The notes beneath the pieces were generated by a model. It was given only the letters and a program-made list of their open reading frames with translations. It ran no database searches and was not told the DNA's origin. This document shows positions 36,158 to 47,200 of a stretch of DNA of 64,000 nucleotides, piece by piece. The position numbers and the translations under genes were made by a program. Within the stretch, counting starts at the first letter, position 1, and the number at the start of each line of letters is the position of its first letter. The stretch is from Bryobacterales bacterium KBS 96 (GTDB lineage Bacteria; Acidobacteriota; Terriglobia; Bryobacterales; Bryobacteraceae), in contig KB906767.1 of NCBI GenBank assembly GCA_000381625.1, forward strand, positions 2,995,304 through 3,059,303, written 5' to 3'.

Positions 36158-37111
36158 TTGCGCTGTTTAGTAACTGGATGCGCGGGCTTTATCGGCAGCA
36201 CCTTGACAGATCGCCTGCTGGCGCTCGGCCACGAAGTTACCGGATTCGATAATTTCTCCACCGGCCAGCGCGAATTCCTCAGCGGCGCGCTGGACAACAC
36301 TCAATTCACCCTGGTCGAAGGAGATCTTCTCGACGCCGGCCGTGTGGAAACGGCGATGCAGGGCGCCGAATTTGTTTTCCATCTTGCCGCGAACGCGGAC
36401 GTCCGGTTCGGCACCGAACATCCAACCAAAGATCTGCATCAGAACACGATCGCAACCGTAAATGTGCTGGAGGCCATGCGGAAGAACGGAGTTCTCCGGA
36501 TCGCGTTCTCCTCAACCGGATCGGTCTATGGTGAGGCCCGGGTGTTCCCGACTCCGGAAAATGCTCCGTCTCCCGTTCAGACGTCGCTCTACGGCGCCTC
36601 GAAAATGGCTGCGGAAGGCTTCATCGAAGCCTATTGCGAAGGCTTCGGCATGCAGGCGTTTATCTTCCGGTTCGTCTCCATTCTCGGCGAACGGTACACG
36701 CACGGACATGTCTTCGATTTCTATAAACAACTGAGAGCCCATCCGGACGTTCTGAACGTGCTCGGGAACGGAAAGCAGCGCAAATCGTATCTGTACATTC
36801 AGGACTGTATCGACGCTATCCTCACCGCCATCGAGAAAGGTCAATCGAAGGTGAATATCTTCAATCTGGGCCTGGACGAGTATTGTGAAGTGAACGACTC
36901 CATCGGATGGATCTGCGAGGAATTGGGCATGAAACCGGAGATGCAATATTCGGGAGGCGATCGCGGCTGGATCGGGGACAATCCGTTCATTTTTCTCGAC
37001 TGTTCGGCAGTGCGCGCGCTGGGGTGGCGGCCGAAGCTCAACATTAAGGAGGGCGTTCTCCGCACGGTGCGCTACCTGCGGCAGCGACCCGAGTTGTTGG
37101 ACCGGCGGTAG
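36158..37111 (+). CDS. NAD-dependent nucleotide-sugar epimerase/dehydratase (extended SDR)
   Basis: About 317 residues of a UDP-glucose 4-epimerase-type extended SDR. The loop TGCAGFIGSTLTDRL starts within six residues of the TTG, DNFSTGQREFL follows, IAFSSTGSVYGE gives the catalytic Ser/Thr, and LYGASKMAAE supplies Tyr and Lys. GYLYIQDC-like KSYLYIQDCIDAI and the C-terminal LGWRPK complete the family pattern. It likely interconverts or dehydrates a nucleotide sugar for surface glycans. The substrate is open. The TTG start is backed by a strong ribosome binding site. Confidence 0.87.
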   Translation: MRCLVTGCAGFIGSTLTDRLLALGHEVTGFDNFSTGQREFLSGALDNTQFTLVEGDLLDAGRVETAMQGAEFVFHLAANADVRFGTEHPTKDLHQNTIATVNVLEAMRKNGVLRIAFSSTGSVYGEARVFPTPENAPSPVQTSLYGASKMAAEGFIEAYCEGFGMQAFIFRFVSILGERYTHGHVFDFYKQLRAHPDVLNVLGNGKQRKSYLYIQDCIDAILTAIEKGQSKVNIFNLGLDEYCEVNDSIGWICEELGMKPEMQYSGGDRGWIGDNPFIFLDCSAVRALGWRPKLNIKEGVLRTVRYLRQRPELLDRR

Positions 37112-37155
37112 CATCGTTTTCGGTGCAACCGGGCGTTGTTGTGGATACTAGGAGC

Positions 37156-37452
37156 ATGACACCCGCACCCGCGCAGCCCAAGGTTCAGTTGACGAACACG
37201 CCAGACTATCGTGAGAGCTATGCCAACAGCGTCCAGATTCGTGTCAACATCTGGGATTTCTTTCTTCTCTTCGGCACCATCAACCAGACCTCTCCCGAAA
37301 CGTTGAATATTCAAAGCTTCCAGGGCGTTTATCTGAGTCCCCAACAGGCGAAGGCGCTGTTTAACGTTCTTCAACAGAACATCAAACAGTACGAATCGGC
37401 ATTCGGTGAAATTCGCCTGGAAGCCCAGAGCGGCGCCGAAACGGTTCAGTGA
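37156..37452 (+). CDS. DUF3467 family protein
   Basis: About 98 residues matching DUF3467: the segment TPDYRESYANSVQIRVNIWDFFLLFG, then VYLSPQQAKALFNVLQQNIKQYESAFG. The family is widespread, small and of unknown function; the fold is predicted as mostly beta with one helix. The ATG at 37156 has AGGAGC just upstream and removes 11 non-conserved residues. The stop overlaps the next gene (GT39) by 4 nt as GTGA. Confidence 0.82.
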   Translation: MTPAPAQPKVQLTNTPDYRESYANSVQIRVNIWDFFLLFGTINQTSPETLNIQSFQGVYLSPQQAKALFNVLQQNIKQYESAFGEIRLEAQSGAETVQ

Positions 37453-39011
37453 GGCGGGCGCCGGCACGAGCGTCATCCGGCAACACCGGGACCACACCGG
37501 CGCGGCCGCGAACGGCAGCGAAGGCGCCGGCTTACGGACGCTCCGTTTTATACCTGGGCGTCTTCTTTCTGCTATTCGCGATTCCATTATTTGCAGTTCA
37601 CTTTTCGCTGTTGCGTCTGCCCTATTATTGGGACGAACTAGGCCAGTTCATTCCAACAGCGCTCGACCTCTTGCGTGACGGGGCGTGGGTTGCCCATTCG
37701 ACACTGCCGAACATACATCCGCCGGGGGTTGAAGCCTACCTGGTGCTCTGGTATAAACTGTTCGGCTATTCCATTCCCATCACGAGGGTTGCAATGCTGG
37801 CGCTGGCGGCGCTGGGATTACTCATTCTATTCCTGCTGTCAGTCGAGCTGAGCAGGAACGCGCCTGGCGTCCCCTCGTTTCTGCCTCCGCTGCTGATGAT
37901 CGCTTCGCCACTGTTCTACACGCAGAGCATGATGGCGCAGCTCGACATGCCCGCAATGGTCTTTACGCTGCTGGCGCTACTGCTGTTTCTACGAAAGAGA
38001 TATGGATATGCCGCGCTCGCTTGCGTGGCTCTGGTTCTGGCGAAAGAAACTGGGGCAGTCACGCCCGCGGTATTTTTCCTGGTTCTTGTATGGCGGCGGC
38101 AATTCCGCCGGGCATCGTTCTTCCTCGCGGCGCCCGCCGTCCTCTGCGCGTGGCTGCTGATTCTTCATCATGCGACGGGATACTGGATGGGCAATCCAGG
38201 ATTTGAACATTACAACGTCGGCTATTCGCTGAATCCGGTGCGCATCGCCTTGGACGCCGTGCGTCGCATCTATTACCTGTTCTTTGCCGAATTTCGCTGG
38301 ATCGGCACGCTGGCTCTTGCTCTCACCGCGCGCCGCCTTTGGACATACCGCTCGAACGCGTGGCTTGTAACCGGGTTTGTGTTTGCCGCAAATTTGCTGC
38401 TGGTGACTCTATTCGGCGGCGCCGCGCTCGAGCGCTATCTGCTTCCGAGTTTGCCGATCTACTACATTGCCGTCAGCGTCGCGCTGGTGCTGCTGCCGCG
38501 GTGGCAAGGTATTGTCGCCGGCGTGGGTCTGTTCGCCGGCCTCGCCGCCAGCCTCTTCTGGAACCCGCCGTATCCGTTCCCATACGAAAACAACTACGCA
38601 ATGGTCGACTTCGTGCGCCTGCAACAGATTGCAGCTTCGTACATCGAAGAGAACTTACCGGGCAGTACCGTCGCGACAGCGTGGCCCTATACGGCGGCGC
38701 TTCAGCACCCGGAATATGGTTATGTCACGCGTCCAATGCACGTTATCGAAACGAACGATTTCCACGCGTCTTCGATTCGCGCGATAGCCGCCGGCCGGTA
38801 TAACGTTCTGGTGGAGTACACCCGCACGTGGGCTCCACAAACCGGAATCGTCGGTATTGGCTGGATAAGGGAACTGCTGGCGCGCTTTTATGATTATGAG
38901 CCGCCAATCAGTGAACAACAGTGCGTGGGCCTTGGCTTAACGCCGACAGTGGGCTGGCAGGGAAGAGGACAGTCGATCCAAATTTTTCAACGGATCAGAC
39001 GCCCGGAGTGA
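37449..39011 (+). CDS. GT39/ArnT-like membrane glycosyltransferase
   Basis: A 520-residue polytopic GT-C protein with about ten hydrophobic helices. The first periplasmic loop has LRLPYYWDELGQFIP with the acidic pair needed for catalysis in this fold, and THPPGVEAYLVLWYKLFG-like NIHPPGVEAYLVLWYKLFG follows. It would use a polyprenyl-phosphate sugar as donor and act on the outer face of the inner membrane. The acceptor is unknown. The GTG start overlaps DUF3467 by 4 nt. The first 25 residues are basic and low complexity (RAPARASSGNTGTTPARPR). Confidence 0.82.
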   Translation: MRRAPARASSGNTGTTPARPRTAAKAPAYGRSVLYLGVFFLLFAIPLFAVHFSLLRLPYYWDELGQFIPTALDLLRDGAWVAHSTLPNIHPPGVEAYLVLWYKLFGYSIPITRVAMLALAALGLLILFLLSVELSRNAPGVPSFLPPLLMIASPLFYTQSMMAQLDMPAMVFTLLALLLFLRKRYGYAALACVALVLAKETGAVTPAVFFLVLVWRRQFRRASFFLAAPAVLCAWLLILHHATGYWMGNPGFEHYNVGYSLNPVRIALDAVRRIYYLFFAEFRWIGTLALALTARRLWTYRSNAWLVTGFVFAANLLLVTLFGGAALERYLLPSLPIYYIAVSVALVLLPRWQGIVAGVGLFAGLAASLFWNPPYPFPYENNYAMVDFVRLQQIAASYIEENLPGSTVATAWPYTAALQHPEYGYVTRPMHVIETNDFHASSIRAIAAGRYNVLVEYTRTWAPQTGIVGIGWIRELLARFYDYEPPISEQQCVGLGLTPTVGWQGRGQSIQIFQRIRRPE

Positions 39012-39027
39012 TCGCCGCCCGGCGTGG

Positions 39028-41376
39028 TCAAGTCTTCATTCGCGAGATGAACCACAATCCGGCCATGCAAAACAGCGCGTCCGGCGACCAGGCAGCCATT
39101 ACAGCCGGCAACTGATTTAGGTCCCCGACCTGCTCGAACAAGTTATTCAAAACCCAGTAGGCGATAGCGATGCCGAAGCTGATGCCGACTCCGGTCATTG
39201 CCCCCCGGTTGCCCGCAACGAAGGCAAACGGCACGCTCAGCAGGGCCATGATGAAGGCAAACAGTGGCACGGCAAATTTTTTGTTGTACTGCACGCGCAG
39301 CCGAATGGTATCGAGACCGCTCGCCTTCAGCTCGTGGATGTAGCTGGCGAGTTCGGTGAAGTTCATCTCCTTGTACTGCTTCTCCTCTTTAACAAACCAG
39401 GTCGGAGGCTCGGTCAGTTCGGTGAACGTGGCCGAGCGGCCGTAGAAATAGCGATACGCATCCGTGCGCGTATCGTGGCTGAACCCGCTCTGGAAGACCC
39501 ATGTTTTCAGCGACGGCTCCCAGCGAGCCCGGTCCGCGGTGATCTGGCGCATTACGTTGAAGGTAGCGGGATCGAGTTCGTACACGTTCACCTTGTACAT
39601 CACCCCTTCATGAGGGTCGAGATAGCGGTAGTTGTAAACGCGCGAGCCTTCGCCCGAGACCCACTGCCGGTCGAGGGGCCGCAGATACGTCTGCACCGGT
39701 CTTCCTTTGATTTCGGCGCGAAGGGCTTCCTGCCGCCGGTTGGCCGCCGGAATGTAGTAGTAATCGAAGGCGAACACGAACCCGCTGATCGCGGCGGCGG
39801 CGAAAAGAACCGGCACGGCGAGTCTGTAGACACTGATGCCGCCCGCCTTAAACGCAGTCACTTCGTTGTGCTTCGTCAGGATGCCGAAACAAATCAGGGT
39901 CGCCATCAGTACGGCCATTGGCGTCGAGTCGTAAATAAGTTGCGGCGCAAGGTTGAAGAGATAATCGACCATCTTCGACATGCCGATGTTGTTCTTCACC
40001 ATGTCGCTCAACAATTCGAAAAACGTGAAAACCTCGATCATGAGGACAAGCGCCGTCAACAGGATCAGAAAGTAGAACACGAAGCTGTTGAGCACATAGC
40101 CGTCGATCAGCATCGGACGGAGGCCGAAACGCCTTAGCGCGCTAATACGCAACGCTGGGATGGCTTGCGGACGCCGGGCCAGCATACGCCCATATAGTTC
40201 CTTCGCTTTGCCTCGGATCCAGCCCACGATATCTCTGTCCCCGGGCCGCTCAAGCCGGGACAGTAGAATCAGGCCGATGACCGCGAACACGGCATTGGGC
40301 GTCCACACGGCAATCGGAACCGGGAAATTGCCCTTTTTCGCCAGACCGATGAGAGTAATCAACCCGAGGTAATACCCAAACGCTAGCAAAACAGTCAGAA
40401 CGAAGGCCGTCGATTTCCCACCCTTTCGCGAGGAAATGCCAAGCGGGATACCCACTAGTGCGAGCAAAACACACGCGAAGGGAAGGGCGAGCCGCTGATG
40501 CAGCTCGATAGACGCTTCTTTGTGCTCCAGTTTTTCCGACGGAGTGCTATTCCGGGTTCGATAGACGCGCTTAAATAACGGAACGGTGTCCATTTCGGTC
40601 ACCGCATGGTTCACTTCGACATCGGGTTTCTGCGCTTCCAAGGCCTGGACCTGCTCCGGCGTACTAGTCGTGATGACCTTGCCTTCTTTGTCCATGTGTA
40701 TGGTGCGGACATTCCTCATGTTGAGTTGGATCCGGTTATGATCCACATCCGCTGTGGCGATCGCGTCCGCGGCAACCGTGATGAGCGGTCCCTCGCCCCG
40801 ATCCTTTCCTTGCTTCGCCAGATCCTCGGGAGAAGTGACATCCGCAAGAAACACATCGCGCCAGTGGACCTGTTTTCCAGTTATCACGTCGCCGACGTAA
40901 AGCACCGTATTGGGAAATTGCTCATCAAAGACGCGCGCTTCGATATCGGCGGTCAATTGCGCCGCTGCAATTCTGCGGGCGATTTGCGATTGGCGGCGGA
41001 GGCACAGAGGGGACAGCCACAGAGAGGTGACTGCCGTAATTATCAGCGCCAGCACGGAAAAGAGCAGGACCGGCTTAATAAGGCTGGCGCTCGGAGCCCC
41101 GGAGGCGCGCATCGCGGTAATCTCGCCATCCGCCGACATCCGGCTCAGCGCAATGAGAACGCCGACCAGCACGCCAAGCGGGAGCGAAAAGGGGATGGTG
41201 GCCGGAAGCGCGAACAATAGCAGCTTGGTTACGTCCAATGGAGGCGCTGAACTACGAACCAGCAGTGCGAAAAGCCGCTCCATGGTGTGCAGAAACAGCA
41301 CAAAAGTAAACAGCAATCCGCCAAGCGCGGCTGAAGTGAAGATTTCGCGAAAAGTCGCGCGGCTAAGAATGCGCAT
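39028..41376 (-). CDS. lptFG: LptF-LptG fusion: LPS export ABC transporter permease
   Basis: A 782-residue protein, about twice the size of LptF or LptG. The first half (about 1-385) has an LptF/YjgP-like pattern: six hydrophobic helices split by a periplasmic jelly-roll (VLYVGDVITGKQVHWRDVFLADV), with PFSLPLGVLVGVLIALSRMSADGEITAMRASG. After a linker (GKAKELYGRMLARRPQA) the second half (about 405-782) repeats the layout like LptG: LIDGYVLNSFVFYFLILL, STPMAVLMATLICFGILTKHNEVTAFKAGGIS, then YNYRYLDPHEGVMYKVNVYELD. It would form both permease subunits of the LptB2FG machine in one chain. No in-frame stop or frameshift separates them. The lptB, lptC and lptA genes are not in the window. Confidence 0.9.
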   Translation of the reverse strand: MRILSRATFREIFTSAALGGLLFTFVLFLHTMERLFALLVRSSAPPLDVTKLLLFALPATIPFSLPLGVLVGVLIALSRMSADGEITAMRASGAPSASLIKPVLLFSVLALIITAVTSLWLSPLCLRRQSQIARRIAAAQLTADIEARVFDEQFPNTVLYVGDVITGKQVHWRDVFLADVTSPEDLAKQGKDRGEGPLITVAADAIATADVDHNRIQLNMRNVRTIHMDKEGKVITTSTPEQVQALEAQKPDVEVNHAVTEMDTVPLFKRVYRTRNSTPSEKLEHKEASIELHQRLALPFACVLLALVGIPLGISSRKGGKSTAFVLTVLLAFGYYLGLITLIGLAKKGNFPVPIAVWTPNAVFAVIGLILLSRLERPGDRDIVGWIRGKAKELYGRMLARRPQAIPALRISALRRFGLRPMLIDGYVLNSFVFYFLILLTALVLMIEVFTFFELLSDMVKNNIGMSKMVDYLFNLAPQLIYDSTPMAVLMATLICFGILTKHNEVTAFKAGGISVYRLAVPVLFAAAAISGFVFAFDYYYIPAANRRQEALRAEIKGRPVQTYLRPLDRQWVSGEGSRVYNYRYLDPHEGVMYKVNVYELDPATFNVMRQITADRARWEPSLKTWVFQSGFSHDTRTDAYRYFYGRSATFTELTEPPTWFVKEEKQYKEMNFTELASYIHELKASGLDTIRLRVQYNKKFAVPLFAFIMALLSVPFAFVAGNRGAMTGVGISFGIAIAYWVLNNLFEQVGDLNQLPAVMAAWSPDALFCMAGLWFISRMKT

Positions 41377-41644
41377 TGCCGATCCGGTTCACTTGCACAG
41401 AAAACTGGTCCGCACGGGGGAGCGCCGCCATTCCGCGTAACTCCCTCGTCGCGCTTTGCGGCAACAGCCGCCGCGTAATGAAAATGGGCTGGTAAATCAA
41501 TCGACGCTTTCACTTAATCGTAGCGCGAACCCGCATGAATACAGGACGTGTGCCGCGAGCTGGGGCGACTCAAAGATTGTTGAACAAATCCCGCGGCCGC
41601 CACGCCCACCATGACAGTCCGGCATCCTCCTACAATGGAAGTTC
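41377..41644. other. Divergent promoter region between lptFG and purS
   Basis: About 268 bases between two divergent genes. No further gene is supported. No clear -35/-10 pair or operator palindrome could be picked out with confidence. Confidence 0.4.
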
Positions 41645-41890
41645 ATGAAAGCGCGCGTTTACGTGTCTATGAAGACGACAGTCCTCGATCCGCAGGGCCA
41701 GACCGTGTGCCATGCCCTGAACAGTCTTGGCCATAAAGAAATCACCTCGGTACGGCAGGGTAAATTTTTTGAGATCGCGCTGGCGGACGGGTTGCCTAAG
41801 GAAAAGACGGCGATTGCGCTGGACGAGATCGCTCGGGACGTGCTATCGAATCCCGTGATTGAGGATTACCGGGTCGAGATCCTCGACTGA
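41645..41890 (+). CDS. purS: Phosphoribosylformylglycinamidine synthase subunit PurS
   Basis: An 81-residue protein of normal PurS length. The family pattern is clear: VYVSMKTTVLDPQGQTVCHALNSLGH, EITSVRQGKFFEI and the C-terminal LSNPVIEDYRVEIL. PurS bridges PurL and PurQ in the small-type FGAM synthase of purine synthesis. purQ and purL are not adjacent here; instead glmS follows after 33 bases. The intact family pattern supports a working gene. Confidence 0.92.
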   Translation: MKARVYVSMKTTVLDPQGQTVCHALNSLGHKEITSVRQGKFFEIALADGLPKEKTAIALDEIARDVLSNPVIEDYRVEILD

Positions 41891-41923
41891 GGATGCACTC
41901 CGCGGACAAGGGGGAACGCGAGC

Positions 41924-43777
41924 ATGTGTGGAATTGTTGGGTATATCGGCGGCCGGGAGGCGGCGCCCCTGATTCTGGACGGTCTGCGCCGCCTGGAATA
42001 TCGAGGGTACGATTCAGCCGGCATTGCCGTATTCAATGGAAATAACTGCCTGGATGTGCGGCGGGCGTCCGGCAAGCTGCGGAACCTGGAAGAGGTCGTT
42101 CGCGGCAGCCCGATCGCAGGCTCTTACGGCATAGGCCATACCCGCTGGGCGACGCACGGACGCCCGACGGAGGAGAACGCCCATCCGCATCGCGACTGTA
42201 AGGGCGAAATTGTCGTCGTTCATAACGGCATCGTGGAGAACTACCTCGCCTTGCGAAAGCAACTAACGGCTGAAGGGCATAGATTTCTGACCGAAACCGA
42301 TACCGAGGTCATCGCGCATCTCATCGAAAAGCATCTCGATGGCAAACTCGAAGACGCCGTCCGCGCCGCCGTAAGGCAATTACACGGCGTTTTCGCCTTA
42401 AGCGTGATCTCCAGCCGCGATCCCGACAAGATTGTAGCGGCGCGTCAGGGGCCGCCCGTGGTAATCGGCTTGGGTGACAACGAGTTCTTCGTAGCCTCGG
42501 ATGTGCCTGCGATTCTGAGCCACACGCGCGACATGTTCTTTTTGAACGATGGCGACGTAGCGGTGCTGACGCCCGATGGCGTCCACCTGACAGACTTCGA
42601 CGGCAAGTCTGTTACGCGTCAGGTCTCCCACATTCTGTGGGACCCGATCATGGCGGAAAAGGGCGGCTATAAGCACTTCATGCTCAAAGAGATCTTTGAG
42701 CAGCCCCGAGCCATTAAGGACACGATGCTCGGCCGTATCGGACTCGAAAGTGGCCGCGTTTTTCTGGATGAAATCAGCATCGCCGAGTCCGATTTTCGTG
42801 AATTTCAACAGGTAAAGATCGTGGCGTGCGGGACAAGCTGGCATGCCGGGCTGACCGGCAAGTTCATTATCGAGCGGCTGGCGCGCCTACCGGTCGAAGT
42901 CGACTACGGCAGCGAGTTCCGTTACCGCGACCCGATCATCCAGCCAAAGACGCTGACCATCGTCATTTCGCAATCGGGTGAGACCGCCGACACGCTCGCC
43001 GCACAACGCGAAGCGAGACAGAAAGGATCGAGAACGCTCGCGATCTGCAACGTCGTCGGATCCATGATCACCCGCGAGTCGAACGGCACATTGATGACTC
43101 ATGCCGGGCCCGAGATCGGAGTGGCGTCGACAAAGGCCTTTACTGCCCAGATTACGGCTCTAGTCATCCTGGGTATGTACCTAGGGCAGGTCAGGGGCAC
43201 GCTGGATCCGGCATCTTCCCGGGATCTGGTGCAGGAACTGGCGCACATTCCGGCAAAGCTGGAGCACGTTCTCTCGGATACATCCATCTATGAATCGATT
43301 GTTCGCGCCCTGTTTCGCGCGTCGGATTTCCTCTACCTTGGCCGCGGAATCCACTTTCCAATTGCTCTTGAAGGCGCATTGAAGCTTAAAGAAATCAGCT
43401 ATATTCATGCGGAAGGTTATCCCGCGGGCGAGATGAAGCATGGCCCCAACGCATTAATCGACGAGAATTTGCCCGTCGTTGTGCTGGCCACCCGCGACCC
43501 GGCCTCGCAGGAGAGCCAGGTGCACTACGAAAAAACGCTCTCGAACATCCAGGAAGTGAAGGCGCGGAGTGGCATTGTCGTGGCGATTGCGTGCGAGGGC
43601 GACGAGGAAGTCGCGAAAATGGCGGATTACCTCATCACCGTTCCGCACACGCGCGAACTGCTTTTCCCGCTCGTCGAAATGATTCCGTTGCAGTTGCTGG
43701 CCTATCATATTGCCGTCCGCCGCGGGTGCGACGTGGATCAGCCTCGAAATCTGGCAAAGAGCGTTACTGTGGAGTAG
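41924..43777 (+). CDS. glmS: Glutamine-fructose-6-phosphate aminotransferase (isomerizing)
   Basis: A 617-residue enzyme, typical GlmS length. The N-terminal Ntn glutaminase domain starts [10 protein letters not shown], with Cys1 exposed after Met removal. Two SIS domains follow, with the fructose-6-phosphate loops CGTSWHAGL and [13 protein letters not shown], and the C-terminal [13 protein letters not shown] carries the conserved tail that seals the active site. It makes glucosamine 6-phosphate, the entry point to UDP-GlcNAc for peptidoglycan and lipopolysaccharide. Only 33 bases separate it from purS and 1 base from yjbQ; there is no room for a glmS ribozyme upstream. Confidence 0.97.
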   Translation: MCGIVGYIGGREAAPLILDGLRRLEYRGYDSAGIAVFNGNNCLDVRRASGKLRNLEEVVRGSPIAGSYGIGHTRWATHGRPTEENAHPHRDCKGEIVVVHNGIVENYLALRKQLTAEGHRFLTETDTEVIAHLIEKHLDGKLEDAVRAAVRQLHGVFALSVISSRDPDKIVAARQGPPVVIGLGDNEFFVASDVPAILSHTRDMFFLNDGDVAVLTPDGVHLTDFDGKSVTRQVSHILWDPIMAEKGGYKHFMLKEIFEQPRAIKDTMLGRIGLESGRVFLDEISIAESDFREFQQVKIVACGTSWHAGLTGKFIIERLARLPVEVDYGSEFRYRDPIIQPKTLTIVISQSGETADTLAAQREARQKGSRTLAICNVVGSMITRESNGTLMTHAGPEIGVASTKAFTAQITALVILGMYLGQVRGTLDPASSRDLVQELAHIPAKLEHVLSDTSIYESIVRALFRASDFLYLGRGIHFPIALEGALKLKEISYIHAEGYPAGEMKHGPNALIDENLPVVVLATRDPASQESQVHYEKTLSNIQEVKARSGIVVAIACEGDEEVAKMADYLITVPHTRELLFPLVEMIPLQLLAYHIAVRRGCDVDQPRNLAKSVTVE

Positions 43778-43778
43778 A

Positions 43779-44198
43779 TTGACTGCCGCCCACACGACGC
43801 TGGCTATAACAACTAAAGGCAAGGGTCTGTATCCGTTCACCACTACCGTGGCGAACTGGCTCCGAGACCAGCCCGTGCTGAACGGCGTTTTAACATTGTT
43901 TGTCCAGCACACCTCCTGCTCGCTCGTAATTCAGGAGAGCGTGGACCCCGACGTCACTCTGGATCTGAAAGATTTCTTCGAACGTTTGGTTCCCGAGCGC
44001 GTGCGCGATTACCGGCACACGCTGGAAGGGCCCGACGATATGACGTCCCACATTCGATCGACACTGACCCAGACAAGCCTGACGATTCCGATCATCGACG
44101 GCCACATGTCCCTTGGAACCTGGCAGGGCCTCTATCTGTTCGAACACAGGCGCACGCCCCACCGGCGAAGCGTCGTGTTACAGGTCATGGGGGTCTAA
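43779..44198 (+). CDS. yjbQ: YjbQ family (UPF0047) protein
   Basis: About 139 residues, the usual length of the YjbQ/UPF0047 family. The fold markers are LFVQHTSCSLVIQES, PDDMTSHIRSTL and GTWQGLYLFEHR. Members show weak thiamine-phosphate synthase activity, but the main role is not settled. I begin at the TTG at 43779, one base after the glmS stop, with GTGGAG upstream; the frame before it lies inside glmS and is not real. Last gene of the purS-glmS-yjbQ group. Confidence 0.85.
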   Translation: MTAAHTTLAITTKGKGLYPFTTTVANWLRDQPVLNGVLTLFVQHTSCSLVIQESVDPDVTLDLKDFFERLVPERVRDYRHTLEGPDDMTSHIRSTLTQTSLTIPIIDGHMSLGTWQGLYLFEHRRTPHRRSVVLQVMGV

Positions 44199-44214
44199 CC
44201 CGCTCGTTCGTCCG

Positions 44215-47200
44215 TTAGGGTACCGCCGGCAGATGCGGGTGATAGTCGGGATACGGCGGCTTTGCATACTTTTCAGGTGGGTTCTTCTTCAGTAGATCCA
44301 TTCCAACGGCAACGGCCCTTTCAAGCTGCGGATCGTGACCTTCCCGAACAAGCTTAGGATTCTGCCAAACCTCCACATCGGGAGAAATTCCCTCGTTCTC
44401 AACCTCCCATTTGCCGCGAAGTCCGGAAATTGCCCAGCGGGGCGCCATGACATGTCCACCATCCATAAGATCGGGGTAACCGCCGATGCCAACCAGTCCG
44501 CCCCATGTCCTTTCGCCGACCAGCGGCCCCACTCCCGCTTTTTTGAAATACCAGGGCATGGCGTCGCCACCCGATCCGGCGAACTGATTGATGATCATTA
44601 CTTTGGGGCCGAAAATCGCTTCCGTGGGCTCCAGATAGTCTTGCCCCTCACGCGTCATTACCATGCTCATCGGCGACCGCCGAAGATAGTCGATAATATA
44701 ATCCGCTAGTTGACCCCCGTGATTGAATCGCTCGTCGACAATTACTCCTTGTTTGCCTACTTGCGCGAAATAATAACGGTTGAAGTTCGTATATCCGCCG
44801 CTTGCTGTATCCGGCAGGTAAACGTACGCCAGTTTGCCTCCGCTGAGTTGGTCGACTTTTCTCCGGTTGCTTTCAATCCAGTCGAGATTCCGTAGAGCGT
44901 GATCGTCGGCGACAGGAACTACGGTTACTTCGCGCGAACCCGCGGCAGTTGGGTTCGGCCCCACTCGCAGCACAACTTGCTTACCTGCGGCCTCGTCGAA
45001 AAAGCTGTAAACATTATCCGTCCCAAGCACTTCACGCCCATTCACGGCGAGCAGATACTCGCCTGGCTTTACGTTCACGCCGGGTTCCGTCAGAGGAGCG
45101 TGCAGTTCGGGATTCCAGTTCTCTCCGCTATAGATCTTCGTGAGCCGGTACCGCCCATTCTCAACCGCATAATCAGCGCCGAGCAAACCGACTTGAACTT
45201 TCGGCACGTCCGGTACGCTTCCACCTCCGACAAACATGTGTCCAACGGACATATAGCTCAGCATTTCGCGAAACAAAAAGCTCAGGTCGTCGCGGCTCGA
45301 GATGCCGGAGAGATAAGGTTCAAACTCCTTCTCGGCCTGTTGCAAATCCAAGCCATGGAAATTCGGAGCATAGAAGAAATCGCGCTCAATCCGCCAGACT
45401 TCGCGATACATCTGCTTCCATTGCGCCGGCGGATCTACATACACTTCCATGTCGTCGGTCTTGAGCAGGCCGTCTCCCGGCTTAACGGGTTTGCTCGCAT
45501 CGGCAATGTACCAATGCTTCGCCTTCTCGTAGAGGAACTTTTCTCCGTTTGCCGATAGCGAGGCGGCGGAGATGCCGTCCACCAGCTTTTGCATCTTGCG
45601 CGTCTTCAGGTCGAATTGTTGTAGAGAAAGGTTCGGCGGCCCCGGCGCCGTGCCCACAAGCGGCGCTTCGGCCAGATAGATCTGTCCTTCTTTACCGCCC
45701 ATCAGCGCGATATAGTTTGCCGCAGGCGCCGGTAAGGCCAGGATTCGTTGCGAGATCCCATCCAAGTCGATCGTGACCTTAGGCGGCGGCTTCGACGAAT
45801 CCTTCGCCTTATCGCCCGAATCGGAGCCTGGCTTGCTCTTCTGCAAATCGGCAGCTTTGCTGGGCTCCGACGGCTTTTCGTCATCGCTTTCCGGAGCGAT
45901 CGGAGATGGCAAGTCTTTCCGCAGCACGGTAATGTAAACGTTACGCGTGACGGGATGCTCGTCGCTGGTCATATCGAGCCAGCCAGTCGTCAAACCCATG
46001 TTTGTGCTGGCCGTGAAATAGAGATAGTTGCCGTTCTTATCGAAGACCGGGTACAACGCATCGCTCATGCCATCGGTAATCTGCGCCGCTTTATGCGTAT
46101 CGAGCGAATACACGAAAACCGCGCGCATGTGATTCGGAAGCTGCTTGGTATACGCCAGCCATTTGCTATCCGGAGACCATGCTTCGTCAAATTCATGAAG
46201 CGGCGTATCGAACCGGTCCGTATCCACCTTCACCGGCGTCGGATGGGCAAGGTCCACGTACCATTCGTTCAGCTTGTTGTCCGTGTACGCGATCAGCTTG
46301 CTGTCCGGTGACCACGTAGGACCGTAATAGAAGGCCGGTTGACCGAGCTTGATTTTGGTGACCGGGCCAATTCCATTCTGACCGCGAATGTGCAGGGCGT
46401 ATTCGCCGGATTCATCGGAAAAATAGGCGATCGATTTGCCGTCGGGAGACCATGCTGGATCGCGGTCCTCTACGCTCGGGCTGTTCGTGACATTCCGAAT
46501 ATCTCCCTTCTGCGCCGGAACTGTCAGAATCTCGCCATGGGCTTCAAAGATGGCGCGCTGTCCGGTCGGCGAGATGTTTGAATTCAGGATCTCCTTCGCA
46601 ATCTTCTTCCAGTGCGGCCGGACCTGAGGCATGTCCGCATCTACCGTCACCCAAACTTCTTTGGATTTGTGCGACTTCAAATCGTACAGATAAAGCGAGC
46701 CAAACTTTGCGTAAACGATGGCGTCCGGGCCGGCCGAGGCCGAAATAATATCGAATCCGTCATTCGTAAGGGCCTGGACGACCTTCTCGGTTTTCGTGTC
46801 GTAACGAAACAAAGAGATAGGTCCGGCTCGGTCCGATAAAAAATAGACCGAGTCGCCGGCCCACATTGGGTTGCTATCGTTCGAATTCACGCGCGGCACT
46901 TTCACAATGCTCGAATCCGCCAGATTCGCGATCCAGACCGGCGCCGTTTGGCCGCCGTGATACTGCTTCCAGAACGGCTCCCATCGAAAAATTGGTACGT
47001 ACGCGAGATGAGAACCGTCCGGCGAATAGGAACCTTCTTCGGCCATTGCCAGCGGAAGAGGCTGCGGCAAACCTCCGCTTAGCGGCGCGGTAAACAGGCG
47101 GTCCGAATCGGCATAGCTGTCGCGCTTCGAACGGAACAGGACGCTTTTGCCGTCGGGAGTCCAGCCTACGGCAACATCGGGGCTCGGATGATACGTCAAC

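Noticed and set aside
41891-41923. glmS ribozyme or riboswitch upstream of glmS
   Set aside because: Only 33 bases separate purS and glmS, too few for the ribozyme, which is also mostly a Firmicutes feature.
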